From Robertmurraya siralis (lineage in GTDB: Bacteria > Bacillota > Bacilli > Bacillales > Cytobacillaceae), in the NCBI RefSeq assembly GCF_005502275.1, contig NZ_SWLZ01000003.1, forward strand, positions 1 to 64,000: DNA of 64,000 nt. The letters run 5' to 3'. A model generated the notes under the pieces. The model made no database searches. It had not been told where the DNA came from and saw only the letters and a program-made list of their open reading frames with translations. How positions within the stretch are numbered: position 1 is the first letter of the stretch; the number at the start of each line of letters is the position of its first letter. This document shows positions 42,538 to 50,777 of this stretch, piece by piece. A program made the position numbers and the translations under genes.

Positions 42538-43128
42538 ATGTCCTCTTTTAAAGAAAGAAAAATTGCTAAGAAAAAAGAAGAGATCCTCCGCTCTGCCGCT
42601 GCAGTATTTGCTGAAAAGGGCTATCATGGTACAACAATGGAGGAAGTTGCAGCAAAGCTGTTAATGACGAAAGGATCGATGTATTATTATTTCAAAAATA
42701 AAGATGATCTTCTTTTTCACTGTCATCAAATGATTATGAATAAAAGTATTCAAAATATGGAGGAAATTATAAACAGCCCCATAACAGCGAAAGAAAAACT
42801 AGAAAGAGCCGTAAAAGCACACATCATGCTGGCAACCAATGAAAAATCGATTTTTATGGTGATGGATAAGCCCAATCAGCATTTCACTGATGAATATTTG
42901 CATGAAATTCTGAAGTCCAGAACGGAGTATGCAGCATATTTTGATCAAATTTTACATGAGGGAATGGAGAAGAAAGAATTTCAATGCATTGACATAAAAA
43001 TGGTCAGAATGATTATTTTAGGAGCACTGAACTGGATTCAAGAGTGGTATAATCCTGAGGGGGAAAAAACGGGCGAACAATTAGCTGAAACTTTTGCTCA
43101 CTATTTATTAAAAATGGTTCTGCCATAA
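42538..43128 (+). CDS. TetR-family transcriptional regulator
   Basis: The 196-residue protein has the N-terminal TetR HTH (ILRSAAAVFAEKGYHGTTMEEVAAKL then GSMYYYFKNKDDLL) and a helical ligand domain. The general form (ending NWIQEWYNPEGEKTGEQLAE) is like FadR/acyl-CoA-responsive TetR members of Bacillus. It is divergent from the CoA-transferase gene, a probable target. GGAGAG precedes the ATG. No palindromic operator stands out in the shared upstream region. Confidence 0.88.
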   Translation: MSSFKERKIAKKKEEILRSAAAVFAEKGYHGTTMEEVAAKLLMTKGSMYYYFKNKDDLLFHCHQMIMNKSIQNMEEIINSPITAKEKLERAVKAHIMLATNEKSIFMVMDKPNQHFTDEYLHEILKSRTEYAAYFDQILHEGMEKKEFQCIDIKMVRMIILGALNWIQEWYNPEGEKTGEQLAETFAHYLLKMVLP

Positions 43129-43143
43129 TAAGTTCACTTCTAT

Positions 43144-43181
43144 CGTGCCCGTCCTTTTTCGTTTTACACGAGGCGGGCACG
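43144..43181. terminator. Terminator between TetR and the secreted-protein gene
   Basis: Arms CGTGCCCG and CGGGCACG, T-rich on both sides, between two convergent genes. Confidence 0.85.
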
Positions 43182-43194
43182 ATTTTCTTCTATT

Positions 43195-43632
43195 TTATTC
43201 CTTCCTCTGTCCTTTAAACCTGAGCCCTAACTCTGAAAGAATTTCATCAACAGAAGTATCAAAATGAAAGAAATAATGACTATTTTCTGCGCCGAAGACC
43301 ATTAAATGAGGATTTTCATATTCCGGGAAAATTAAGATAACTTCATTAACCGATGTGTTCAACCATTTGTTTTTTACTTCGACTGCATTTTCCAACGGAA
43401 TTTTTACCATATAACCTTTCTGAGGTATCGGTTCAAATCCACGGTATACATCTGTAATCCCTTCAAGAATTGTCACCACTTCTCGCTGAATATGGTCAGT
43501 GCTTGGCTCTTCTTTTATAACCTTCCCTTTATTAATATGGAAAATTTCAATTTGAATCGCTTTTGCATTTACTTGAAGGCTGAAAATAAATAAAGTCAGC
43601 AATACAACAAGCGAAAGTATTTTTCTAACCAT
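43195..43632 (-). CDS. Secreted protein of unknown function (145 aa)
   Basis: A clear signal peptide (about 1-24, ILSLVVLLTLFIFSLQVNA) is followed by 120 residues with no motif I recognise (VVTILEGITDVYRGFEPIPQ, VNEVILIFPEYENPHLMVFG). GAGGTGAGG is present before the ATG. It could be a lipid- or wall-associated periplasmic-type protein; no evidence for enzyme activity. Confidence 0.65.
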   Translation of the reverse strand: MVRKILSLVVLLTLFIFSLQVNAKAIQIEIFHINKGKVIKEEPSTDHIQREVVTILEGITDVYRGFEPIPQKGYMVKIPLENAVEVKNKWLNTSVNEVILIFPEYENPHLMVFGAENSHYFFHFDTSVDEILSELGLRFKGQRKE

Positions 43633-43686
43633 GACCTCACCTCAAAACTATTATCCCCAGAAAATAACAATATATGTAAAAAACAA

Positions 43687-43709
43687 GACAGTCTGTCAAA
43701 CAGACTGTC
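43687..43709 (-). terminator. Terminator of the IDEAL-domain gene
   Basis: Perfect arms GACAGTCTG and CAGACTGTC with a five-base loop; TTGTTTTTT follows on the minus strand. Confidence 0.9.
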
Positions 43710-43716
43710 GAAAATG

Positions 43717-43911
43717 TTAAGAAATATTATTTAGCTCTGAAGATAGTCGAAGAAATTCCTCTTTATTACGTTCTTGTAAGGATTTGTCGATTTCCTTCTT
43801 TAGCTTTTCTTTTTTGTAGGAAATCAAAGATTCGTTTAAAACCTGCTCTGCTAACATTGACAACTGCTCCTCAATTGACGGTTCGGGTAACTTAAGCAAA
43901 TCCTTATTCAT
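43717..43911 (-). CDS. IDEAL-domain protein (64 aa)
   Basis: The C-terminal half (YKKEKLKKEIDKSLQERNKEEF then LRLSSELN) fits the IDEAL domain, named from Bacillus YpiB/ComK-type proteins where it mediates protein contacts. The N-terminal part is short and polar. AAGGAG stands ten bases before the ATG. A stand-alone IDEAL protein of this size is common in Bacillaceae; target unknown. Confidence 0.7.
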   Translation of the reverse strand: MNKDLLKLPEPSIEEQLSMLAEQVLNESLISYKKEKLKKEIDKSLQERNKEEFLRLSSELNNIS

Positions 43912-44240
43912 GGGAAATCAACTCCTTAACTTTTATTAAGTATAGCATGAATTATCTAACAATTCAATTTTTTCTCTATTATAGTGAAATATTTTTTCTT
44001 TTTATAACTTCCGATTTAGCTTCAGGTTTATCCATTTATGCTTAATCGCCATTTTGCAACTCCCCTTTTTGCTTCGTCATTACCAAATTAGAAACTAACA
44101 CTTAGATAAACATAATTCATAATTTTTAAAAAAATGCAATTCTTTCACCCATTGACGGAAATTCCTATCTATTCTCCCCTGCTGTGATAAACAGCCTGTC
44201 GCTTCCAAATAATAATTTAACACTTTAAATGAATCATGTA
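43912..44240. other. Intergenic stretch, no gene seen
   Basis: AT-rich, between the IDEAL gene and the leuA promoter. A 14-codon frame with AAGGGGAG upstream (MAIKHKWINLKLNRKL on the minus strand near 44052) is too short to call. Confidence 0.4.
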
Positions 44241-44269
44241 TTGCATTTCTTTCTTTTATGTAGTATTAT
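44241..44269 (+). promoter_or_regulatory. Sigma-A promoter of the T-box leader
   Basis: TTGCAT (44241-44246) and TATTAT (44264-44269) with 17 bases between. The T-box stem I begins about 25 bases further on. Confidence 0.6.
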
Positions 44270-44289
44270 ATTTTAAAATTTCGAATTTT

Positions 44290-44552
44290 AAATATTGTAA
44301 AAAAGTTGATGATAAGGAGCAGGAAAATGTTTTCTTCTCTAGAGAACCTGTGGTTGGTGCAAACAGGTGAAGAATTTTTTCCAACTCGCCTTTGAAACTT
44401 TCTTCTGAAAACAGTAGGAAGAAACGATTCACAATCGTTAATTTGTGAAGTTAAATCTTAACTTGCGAAGACTGTTATCCGTGAGGAGCAGTAAATGAGG
44501 GTGGTACCACGAGTATGCTCGTCCCTCAATGTCGTAGTTAAGGTTTTTTTAT
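44290..44552 (+). promoter_or_regulatory. T-box riboswitch, leucine type, upstream of leuA
   Basis: The leader has stem I with AGAGAACC and GGTGCAAACAGG blocks, a probable specifier CTC (Leu) at 44385-44387 in CCAACTCGCC, the T-box AGGGTGGTACCACG at 44498-44511, and a terminator ending in GGTTTTTTT at 44542-44550. Uncharged tRNA-Leu should stabilise the antiterminator and allow leuA transcription. The specifier is set by position relative to conserved blocks and by the downstream gene. Confidence 0.9.
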
Positions 44553-44673
44553 TTATATTTATGTTATTTGATACTGTTGTCTGCTGCAAGATGAGTGGCC
44601 ATAATTTTGCAACAATGGTGTTTAACATAATGTATGAGAAAAGCTGGTACTTAACAATTGGGAGGTAATGTCA

Positions 44674-46215
44674 ATGAATGAAAGAGTGTATTTTTTTGAT
44701 ACAACTTTAAGAGATGGGGAGCAGACACCTGGTGTTAATTTAAATCAAGAGGAGAAGGTTGAAATTGCACTTCGCTTGGAACAGCTTGGAATTGATGTCA
44801 TTGAAGCCGGTTTTGCTGCCGCTTCACCTGGTGACGCAGCAGCAGTCAGAGCCGTTGCAAACGCTGTGACAAAACCGCTCGTTGTTAGTTTAGCACGAGC
44901 AAACAAAGGAGATATTGATGCTGTCATCAACGCCTTTACCGGAATTGAGAACGTGGGGATACATATCTTCATCGCTACTTCCCCCATTCATCGCGAGAAG
45001 AAATTATTTATGTCCAAAGAGGAAGTTATCAAAAAAGCAGTTGAATGCGTCTCTTATGCAGCACAATATTTCAAGCACGTTGAATTTTCCTGTGAGGATG
45101 CAACAAGAACTGAGCTTGATTTTTTAAGAGAGGTTGCAGAGCATGTTATTGAGGCCGGTGCAACTGTATTAAACTTTCCGGATACGGTTGGCTATACAAC
45201 CCCTGAGGAGTATGCTCAACTTTTTCAATATATCCTCGAACATACAAAAGGCGTAGAAAATGTAAGACTTAGTTGCCACTGTCATGATGATTTAGGCTTG
45301 GCTGCCAGCAATAGCATTGCTGCCATTAAAGCTGGAGCACTCCAAGTAGAAGGCTGTGTCAACGGAATAGGTGAAAGAGCAGGTAATGTTGCTTTAGAAG
45401 AGGTTGCAGCCCTCCTTGAGACAAGAAAAGATTATTATCAAAAGGAAACGGGTATCAACCTAACAGAAATCGCTAAAACAAGCAAGCTTATTAGCAGGCT
45501 GACTGGGGTAAGCGTGCCCCCAAACAAAGCAGTGATAGGCAATAACGCCTTTGCCCATTCATCTGGGATTCATCAGGATGGGGTCATTAAGGATAAAACA
45601 ACATATGAAATTCTTAAGCCTGAAAGTGTTGGCTTTGTTGAAACTAAGCTTGTTCTCGGAAAGCTATCAGGAAGAAACGCATTAAAGAAGCGTTATGAAG
45701 AGCTTGGATATTCCATTACGCAAGAGCAGCTAAAGGAAGTATTTACAAAATTCAAAGAGCTGGCTGATCGCAAAAAAGAGATTTTTGATGAAGATATCAT
45801 TGCTTTACTGGAGACAAAAACGAGTGAGCAGACCTCGACCTACACATTTAAAGACCTTAGTCTGCAAGTGTTAGCAAACAAAGACTATCGGGCTTTCGTC
45901 CATATTTTGAAAGAAGACGGAAGCGTTATAGAAGGAATTGCTGAAGGCAATGGTCCGATTGATGCAATTTATAAAGGGATTGATCAAGGTCTAAACATAA
46001 AGGCAGAACTGATTGACTACAAAATAAAATCGATTTCCAGGGGGAAAGACTCTATTGGTGAAGTTTTTGTTAAAATCAAACATGAGGAAGCCTTATACCA
46101 AGGCAGAGCCATTCACGTAGATATTATTTTTGCCAGTGCGAGCGCCTATATTGACGCCATTAATCGAGTTGTTAGCCTTCAATCGAGCTATGCTTCTGCA
46201 GAAATAAAGAACTAA
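44674..46215 (+). CDS. 2-isopropylmalate synthase
   Basis: The 513-residue enzyme condenses acetyl-CoA with 2-oxoisovalerate, first step of leucine synthesis. Catalytic HMGL domain: FFDTTLRDGEQTPG (metal Asp, Arg), CHCHDDLGLA (His-x-His), GIGERAGN, and the Cys region ALQVEGCVNG. A C-terminal LeuA dimer/regulatory domain (about 380-505) binds leucine. ATG 44674 has GGGAGG eight bases upstream; ATG 44668 is too close to it. leuB, leuC and leuD do not follow, so this is a detached leuA under its own T-box. A citramalate synthase is less likely from the T-box. Confidence 0.92.
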   Translation: MNERVYFFDTTLRDGEQTPGVNLNQEEKVEIALRLEQLGIDVIEAGFAAASPGDAAAVRAVANAVTKPLVVSLARANKGDIDAVINAFTGIENVGIHIFIATSPIHREKKLFMSKEEVIKKAVECVSYAAQYFKHVEFSCEDATRTELDFLREVAEHVIEAGATVLNFPDTVGYTTPEEYAQLFQYILEHTKGVENVRLSCHCHDDLGLAASNSIAAIKAGALQVEGCVNGIGERAGNVALEEVAALLETRKDYYQKETGINLTEIAKTSKLISRLTGVSVPPNKAVIGNNAFAHSSGIHQDGVIKDKTTYEILKPESVGFVETKLVLGKLSGRNALKKRYEELGYSITQEQLKEVFTKFKELADRKKEIFDEDIIALLETKTSEQTSTYTFKDLSLQVLANKDYRAFVHILKEDGSVIEGIAEGNGPIDAIYKGIDQGLNIKAELIDYKIKSISRGKDSIGEVFVKIKHEEALYQGRAIHVDIIFASASAYIDAINRVVSLQSSYASAEIKN

Positions 46216-46247
46216 CGTAATATTAGAACCAGATGCATGAAAATTCA

Positions 46248-46281
46248 AAAGCCCAGCCCCCTTATAATGGATCTGGGCTTT
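46248..46281. terminator. Terminator between leuA and acetoacetyl-CoA synthetase
   Basis: Arms AAAGCCCAG and CTGGGCTTT with a 16-base loop. It overlaps the last codons of the convergent gene. Confidence 0.8.
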
Positions 46282-48241
46282 GGATCCTTTCGGCAAACTT
46301 GATAAAAAAATCGAGTGAATGAGGATTACTCAATGAGCCAATGTTAACCGCCTTTGAAACAGGCGTTCCCGTAAGTATCCTTTTAATGGGCACTTCTAAT
46401 TTTTTACCATTTAGTGTACGCGGGACAGATGTAATCTCATAAATCTGATTAGGAATATGCCTTGGGGAACAAACTTGGCGAATTTGTTTGCGAATCCTTG
46501 TTGCAAAAGCCTCAGTTAATAAGTTTCCTTTTTCTAAGACAACAAATAGCACAATGTTATTGCATACGTCGATAACAAGACTATCGGCGATTTCTTCCAT
46601 ACCTTCGACGGCACTATATATTTCACTCGTCCCTATTCTAATCCCTCCCCTATTGATGGTGGAATCAGAACGACCATATATTTGGCAACTGCCTTTTGAA
46701 AATATTTTTATCCAATCCCCATGTCTCCAAACACCTGGATAGAAGGAAAAATAACTTTCGGAATAGCGCTCACCGTTTTGATCGTTCCAAAAATAGAGGG
46801 GCATTGATGGCATTGGCTCCGTTAATACAAGCTCTCCAACTTCATTCATTACACTTTCACCTTCATCATTGAAAGCCTCGACTTTTGCTCCCAATTCTCT
46901 GCATTGAATTTCTCCAGCATGGACAGGCATTAGCGGTGATCCACCGACAAATGCTGAACAAATATCCGTTCCTCCACTTACTGAAGCTAACCATAAATCA
47001 TGTTTCACATGGCTATAGACCCACGAAAACCCTTCCGGGGGCAATGGTGAGCCCGTAGAGCCAATTGTTTTCAAATGGGAAAGATTAAATTTGGAAGGTT
47101 CAATTTGTTTATTCATACACGAAAGAAGAAAGCTTGCACTTGTTCCAAATAGAGTGGTTTCTGTTTCAGCGGCAAATTGCCAAAGATTATCAAGTGTAGG
47201 AAATCCAGGGCTACCGTCATAAAGTACAATTGCTGATCCTGCGAGTAGACCACTAACAACAACATTCCACATCATCCAACCTGTGGTTGTAAACCAGAAA
47301 AAACGCTCTCCTCTTTTTAAATCCATATGTAGTACACATTGTTTAAGATGCTCCAGCAATATGCCACCATGACCTTGAACAATAGCTTTCGGAATCCCGG
47401 TCGTACCAGATGAAAATAAGATCCATAACGGATGTTCAAAATCTAAAGGAAGAAATTGCAAAGTCTCATCATCTACTTCAGCGATGAACTGCTTCCAGAG
47501 CATGGTGCTTTTACATTCATCACACGAAAATTCTTCATTCAAATATGGCAGCATTACTGTCATCCCAATCGTTGGGATCGCTTTCTTAATATCTTTTACC
47601 GTTTTCATACGATTAAAATTCTTGCCACCATAACGATATCCATCAACAGCAATAAGAAGCTTTGGTTCTATCTGTTTAAAACGTTCAACCACCGTTGGTG
47701 CTCCAAAATCTGGTGAAGCACTTGACCACACTGCACCGATACTTGCGCATGCTAAAAAAGCGATTATTGCTTCTGGAATGTTGGGAAGATAAGCAGCAAC
47801 ACGGTCTCCTTTTTTAATTCCACTTTTTTTGAGACCTGCTGCAAAGGCAGCAACATTTTTGTTCAAAGTTGACCAGGTCATTTTTTCTAATGGACGAAGC
47901 TCCGATTTTGCAAGGATAGCTATATCATTTTCATTTACATTTCGAAATATATGTTCCGCATAATTTAACTTAGCCCCAGTAAACCATTTAGCACCCGGCA
48001 TTTTCCGCTCTGATAATACTTGTAAATAGTCTGCAGTTGATTTTATAAGAAAATAATCCCATAAAGATTCCCAAAATGATTCGATCTCAGTGACAGACCA
48101 TTTCCACATTTCTTCATAATTTTTAAAATGGAGATTCTTATTGCTTTGCAGCCACTTCATATAATCCACCATATTGGATTGCTTCTGAAAGTCGTCCGAA
48201 GGCTGCCAAAGAAGCTCTCCTTCTTTCACCAATTGTCCCAT
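46262..48241 (-). CDS. Acetoacetyl-CoA synthetase
   Basis: The 659-residue ANL-family ligase has the AMP-binding motif ILFSSGTTGIPKAIVQGHGG, GWMMWNVVVSG, and the later GRSDSTINRGGIRIGTSEIY hinge and NGKKLEVPIKRIL Lys. The long N-terminal part and motif spacing match acetoacetate-CoA ligases rather than Acs acetyl-CoA synthetase. It activates acetoacetate with ATP and CoA for lipid or ketone-body use. No partner genes (thiolase, transferase) are adjacent. GAAGGGGTGG lies before the ATG. Confidence 0.88.
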   Translation of the reverse strand: MGQLVKEGELLWQPSDDFQKQSNMVDYMKWLQSNKNLHFKNYEEMWKWSVTEIESFWESLWDYFLIKSTADYLQVLSERKMPGAKWFTGAKLNYAEHIFRNVNENDIAILAKSELRPLEKMTWSTLNKNVAAFAAGLKKSGIKKGDRVAAYLPNIPEAIIAFLACASIGAVWSSASPDFGAPTVVERFKQIEPKLLIAVDGYRYGGKNFNRMKTVKDIKKAIPTIGMTVMLPYLNEEFSCDECKSTMLWKQFIAEVDDETLQFLPLDFEHPLWILFSSGTTGIPKAIVQGHGGILLEHLKQCVLHMDLKRGERFFWFTTTGWMMWNVVVSGLLAGSAIVLYDGSPGFPTLDNLWQFAAETETTLFGTSASFLLSCMNKQIEPSKFNLSHLKTIGSTGSPLPPEGFSWVYSHVKHDLWLASVSGGTDICSAFVGGSPLMPVHAGEIQCRELGAKVEAFNDEGESVMNEVGELVLTEPMPSMPLYFWNDQNGERYSESYFSFYPGVWRHGDWIKIFSKGSCQIYGRSDSTINRGGIRIGTSEIYSAVEGMEEIADSLVIDVCNNIVLFVVLEKGNLLTEAFATRIRKQIRQVCSPRHIPNQIYEITSVPRTLNGKKLEVPIKRILTGTPVSKAVNIGSLSNPHSLDFFIKFAERIQSPDPL

Positions 48242-48344
48242 ACGGATCCACCCCTTCTCTATATTATAATATTCGGAATAATTAAATGTTTGATAAAAAT
48301 TTCATTTAGTGGAAATTCTATTAAAAAATTTTGTGGAGGATAAC

Positions 48345-49001
48345 ATGAAATAGCAATTTGCCGTAATTGGTTTAGGGCGCTTCGGCGGAAGTCTTGTTGA
48401 AGAATTTAGTGTACCTGGCATCGACGTCTTGGCCATCGATAAAAATAAGGAGCTGGTCGAAAAATACGAACAATTTGCTACAAATGCCGTTCATGCTGAT
48501 GCCCTTAACGAAACAAGATGAAAAGAGGTCGAAATAAAAAACATGGATCATGCCATCGTCTCTCTAGGCACTGATATTGATAAAAGTGTACTTGTTACTT
48601 TATTATTAAAGGATTTAGGGATTAACAAAGTGTGGACAAAAGCAGTAAATACTTATCATCGTAAGGTGCGGGAAATAATCGGGGTTGACCGAGTAATACA
48701 TCCAGAGAAGGATATGGCTAAACGAATTGCTCACCATATAATATCTGACAAAGTCATTGACTATATTGAACTTTCGGAACATCACAGCATTGTGGAAATT
48801 TTGGCTTCAGCAAAAATACATGCACAAACATTAGCTGAATTAAATGTAAGAACAAAATTTGGATGTAATATTATTGGCCTTCAGAGAGAAGGAGACATAA
48901 TCATCTCCCCATCTGCTGAAGAAATCGTCTATTCTGGGGACATCCTCATTGTCATTGGTGAAAATGACGATATTCAGCGCTTTGAAAACGGCGCTGTTTA
49001 A
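48345..49001 (+). pseudogene. ktrC/ktrA-like potassium channel regulator with two nonsense codons
   Basis: The 218-codon frame follows KtrA/KtrC closely: FAVIGLGRFGGSLVEEF (NAD-binding RCK fold), VLAIDKNKELVEKYEQFA, then HPEKDMAKRIAHHIISDKV and a TrkA_C domain (EIVYSGDILIVIGE). Codon 3 is TAG (48351-48353) and codon 59 is TGA (48519-48521); everything else stays in frame and GGAGG precedes the ATG. KtrC gates the KtrD sodium-coupled potassium channel. With both stops the full protein cannot be made, although a fragment from codon 67 is open. Recent decay is likely, given intact remainder. Confidence 0.85.
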
Positions 49002-49064
49002 GCACATATTCTCACAGGTCGCTACTCGTCATCAATCATCTAAAAGCCAATCATTTTTTCTCAT

Positions 49065-49226
49065 CTATATAATAGGGTAATTCGGTTCATATTTTGGATA
49101 TGCATAATATGGCGGTCTTTTTCCTATTAACGGTAACTCAAAAAACTTATCACCGTAGGATACTTCTACTCTTTCCTCTGAATCATTCACAAGTAAATAT
49201 ATAACTTCTTGTTTATATTCGTTCAC
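49065..49226 (-). CDS. Small protein of unknown function (53 aa)
   Basis: The frame is open to 49298, but GGGGGGAG lies five bases before a GTG at 49226, giving MNEYKQEVIYLLVNDSEERV and a Pro/Tyr-rich end (KRPPYYAYPKYEPNYP). It shows a beta-strand-like first half. No family recognised; chance frame is possible. Confidence 0.4.
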   Translation of the reverse strand: MNEYKQEVIYLLVNDSEERVEVSYGDKFFELPLIGKRPPYYAYPKYEPNYPII

Positions 49227-49353
49227 TTCCTCTCCCCCCAATGCCAATTTGTTAACACGGTATTCTTTGCTTTTTAAAATGAGCCAGTACAAATGCACTA
49301 AATTTACTTCAGTTTCATAGAGTAACTCAGAATAACGTTTTTAGGAGGCCATC

Positions 49354-50271
49354 ATGTCAAAACATGAAAATATAAACGATTATCCCATGTACCCAAACTT
49401 CGGAAGAATTACACAATTTCAAGAAATTCCTATTACCGTACCGGAACAGCGGCAATTTCGTCAGCCTGGAGTAGAAAAATACATGGTGCCAAAACCAATT
49501 ATTGAAAATCCTAATTATAAAGGGAGCGAAAAGCTAAAAGGAAAGATTGCGCTTATCACTGGCGGTGACAGTGGGATCGGTGCTGCAGTCGCGATTGCCT
49601 TTGCCAAAGAAGGAGCAAATGTTGCCATATCTTATTTAGATGAACACGAAGATGCAAATCGCACCAAAAACAGAATCGAACAATTAGGACAAAAATGTAT
49701 TCTCCTACCTGGAGATTTGCGAAACAAACAACAATGTATTGATATTGTCGAGAAAACAATCGCAGCATTTGGAAAACTTGACGTCCTATGCAATCATGTT
49801 GGAATCCAATTCCAACAGTTAAGTTTACTCGATATAAGTGATGAACAATTTGATGATACTTTCAAAGTAAATATTTACTCTCATTTTTATACAACAAGAG
49901 CGGCACTGCCCCATTTAAAAGCTGGAAGCTCGATCATTAACACTGCATCTGTCGTTGCATATGTAGGGTTTGAACAATTAATCGATTACACTGCCACGAA
50001 AGCTGCCAACGTTGGATTTACAAGGGCTCTAGCCAATAGCCTCGTAAAAGACGGGATTCGAGTCAATGCCGTGGCACCGGGGAGGATTTGGACACCGTTA
50101 ATCCCGGCAAGTTTCTCTTCTGACGAGGTAACACTTGCAGGAAATCCAATGGAGCGTCAAGGTCAGCCATTTGAGTTGGCTCCAACCTTTGTTTATTTGG
50201 CTTCGGATGACTCTAGATTTGTTACAGGGCAAACTCTCCATGTTAACGGTGGTCAAGTAATGGCAACTTAA
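49354..50271 (+). CDS. Short-chain dehydrogenase/reductase (YhxD/YdaD-like)
   Basis: The 305-residue SDR has a 55-residue N-terminal extension, then [22 protein letters not shown] (NAD(P) binding), the active-site Ser in [11 protein letters not shown] and YTATKAA (Tyr-x3-Lys), and a typical end [24 protein letters not shown]. The extension plus GGDSGIG are marks of the general-stress SDRs of Bacillus. The usual NNAG motif is changed to CNHVG, a rare replacement at a position that stabilises the central strand and active site. AGGAGG precedes the ATG. Confidence 0.88.
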   Translation: MSKHENINDYPMYPNFGRITQFQEIPITVPEQRQFRQPGVEKYMVPKPIIENPNYKGSEKLKGKIALITGGDSGIGAAVAIAFAKEGANVAISYLDEHEDANRTKNRIEQLGQKCILLPGDLRNKQQCIDIVEKTIAAFGKLDVLCNHVGIQFQQLSLLDISDEQFDDTFKVNIYSHFYTTRAALPHLKAGSSIINTASVVAYVGFEQLIDYTATKAANVGFTRALANSLVKDGIRVNAVAPGRIWTPLIPASFSSDEVTLAGNPMERQGQPFELAPTFVYLASDDSRFVTGQTLHVNGGQVMAT

Positions 50272-50274
50272 TAT

Positions 50275-50297
50275 AAGACAGGAAAATTTCCTGTCTT
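50275..50297 (+). terminator. Terminator of the dehydrogenase gene
   Basis: Perfect arms AAGACAGGAAA and TTTCCTGTCTT almost without loop, four bases after the stop. Confidence 0.75.
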
Positions 50298-50549
50298 TCC
50301 CTATAATATACCTGATTCGATATTGACTCTCTCAAATGTTATCTCTCCCTCACAATTCTTCCATCAATCCATAATTTTACTTTCCCCTGCACTGCGCATA
50401 AGCAAATATAGTATAAAAAATTATTTACATTGTAAAATCTCTGTAAATATTCTTGTTTTTACCAGTTGTCATTTGATTGTTTCTGAAAATTTTGATATAT
50501 TTATTTTATACTATTTTTCGACAAATTTCTCGATAAAAGGAGCTTGAAA

Positions 50550-50693
50550 ATGAGAAAGCAATTTGTATCAATGCAAACGTTAATTAATCGAAATAAACAA
50601 GAAATCTTAACAAATAAGAAAGAAATTGCACGTATTGAACGTTTAATTGATGATAAACATAATCAAAAGCTAAGCACAAAGACAAAATACTAA
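50550..50693 (+). CDS. FbpB-family small basic protein (47 aa)
   Basis: MRKQFVSMQTLINRNKQEIL continues with TNKKEIARIERLIDDKHNQK. This matches the FbpB family (LV..N..EIL.NK..I..IE..ID.KH) of Fur-regulated basic proteins, which help silence iron-using genes with the small RNA FsrA in Bacillus subtilis. AAAAGGAG stands before the ATG. I cannot find a convincing Fur box in the 250 bases upstream. Basic, helical, no Cys. It stands alone on the plus strand. Confidence 0.72.
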   Translation: MRKQFVSMQTLINRNKQEILTNKKEIARIERLIDDKHNQKLSTKTKY

Positions 50694-50725
50694 AGATTCG
50701 TAATTTTTAACAAAGAAACAAGAAA

Positions 50726-50757
50726 GGAAAGGACGCCCACAAACGAGCGACCTTTCC
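50726..50757. terminator. Terminator between fbpB and the alanine symporter gene
   Basis: Arms GGAAAGG and CCTTTCC plus GC/GC inner pairs, between convergent genes; T-rich on the minus strand. Confidence 0.75.
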
Positions 50758-50777
50758 ATAATTTTTACTTTTCTTCT

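Noticed and set aside
50300-50549. Fur box upstream of fbpB
   Set aside because: AT-rich dyads are present but none matches TGATAATNATTATCA well enough.
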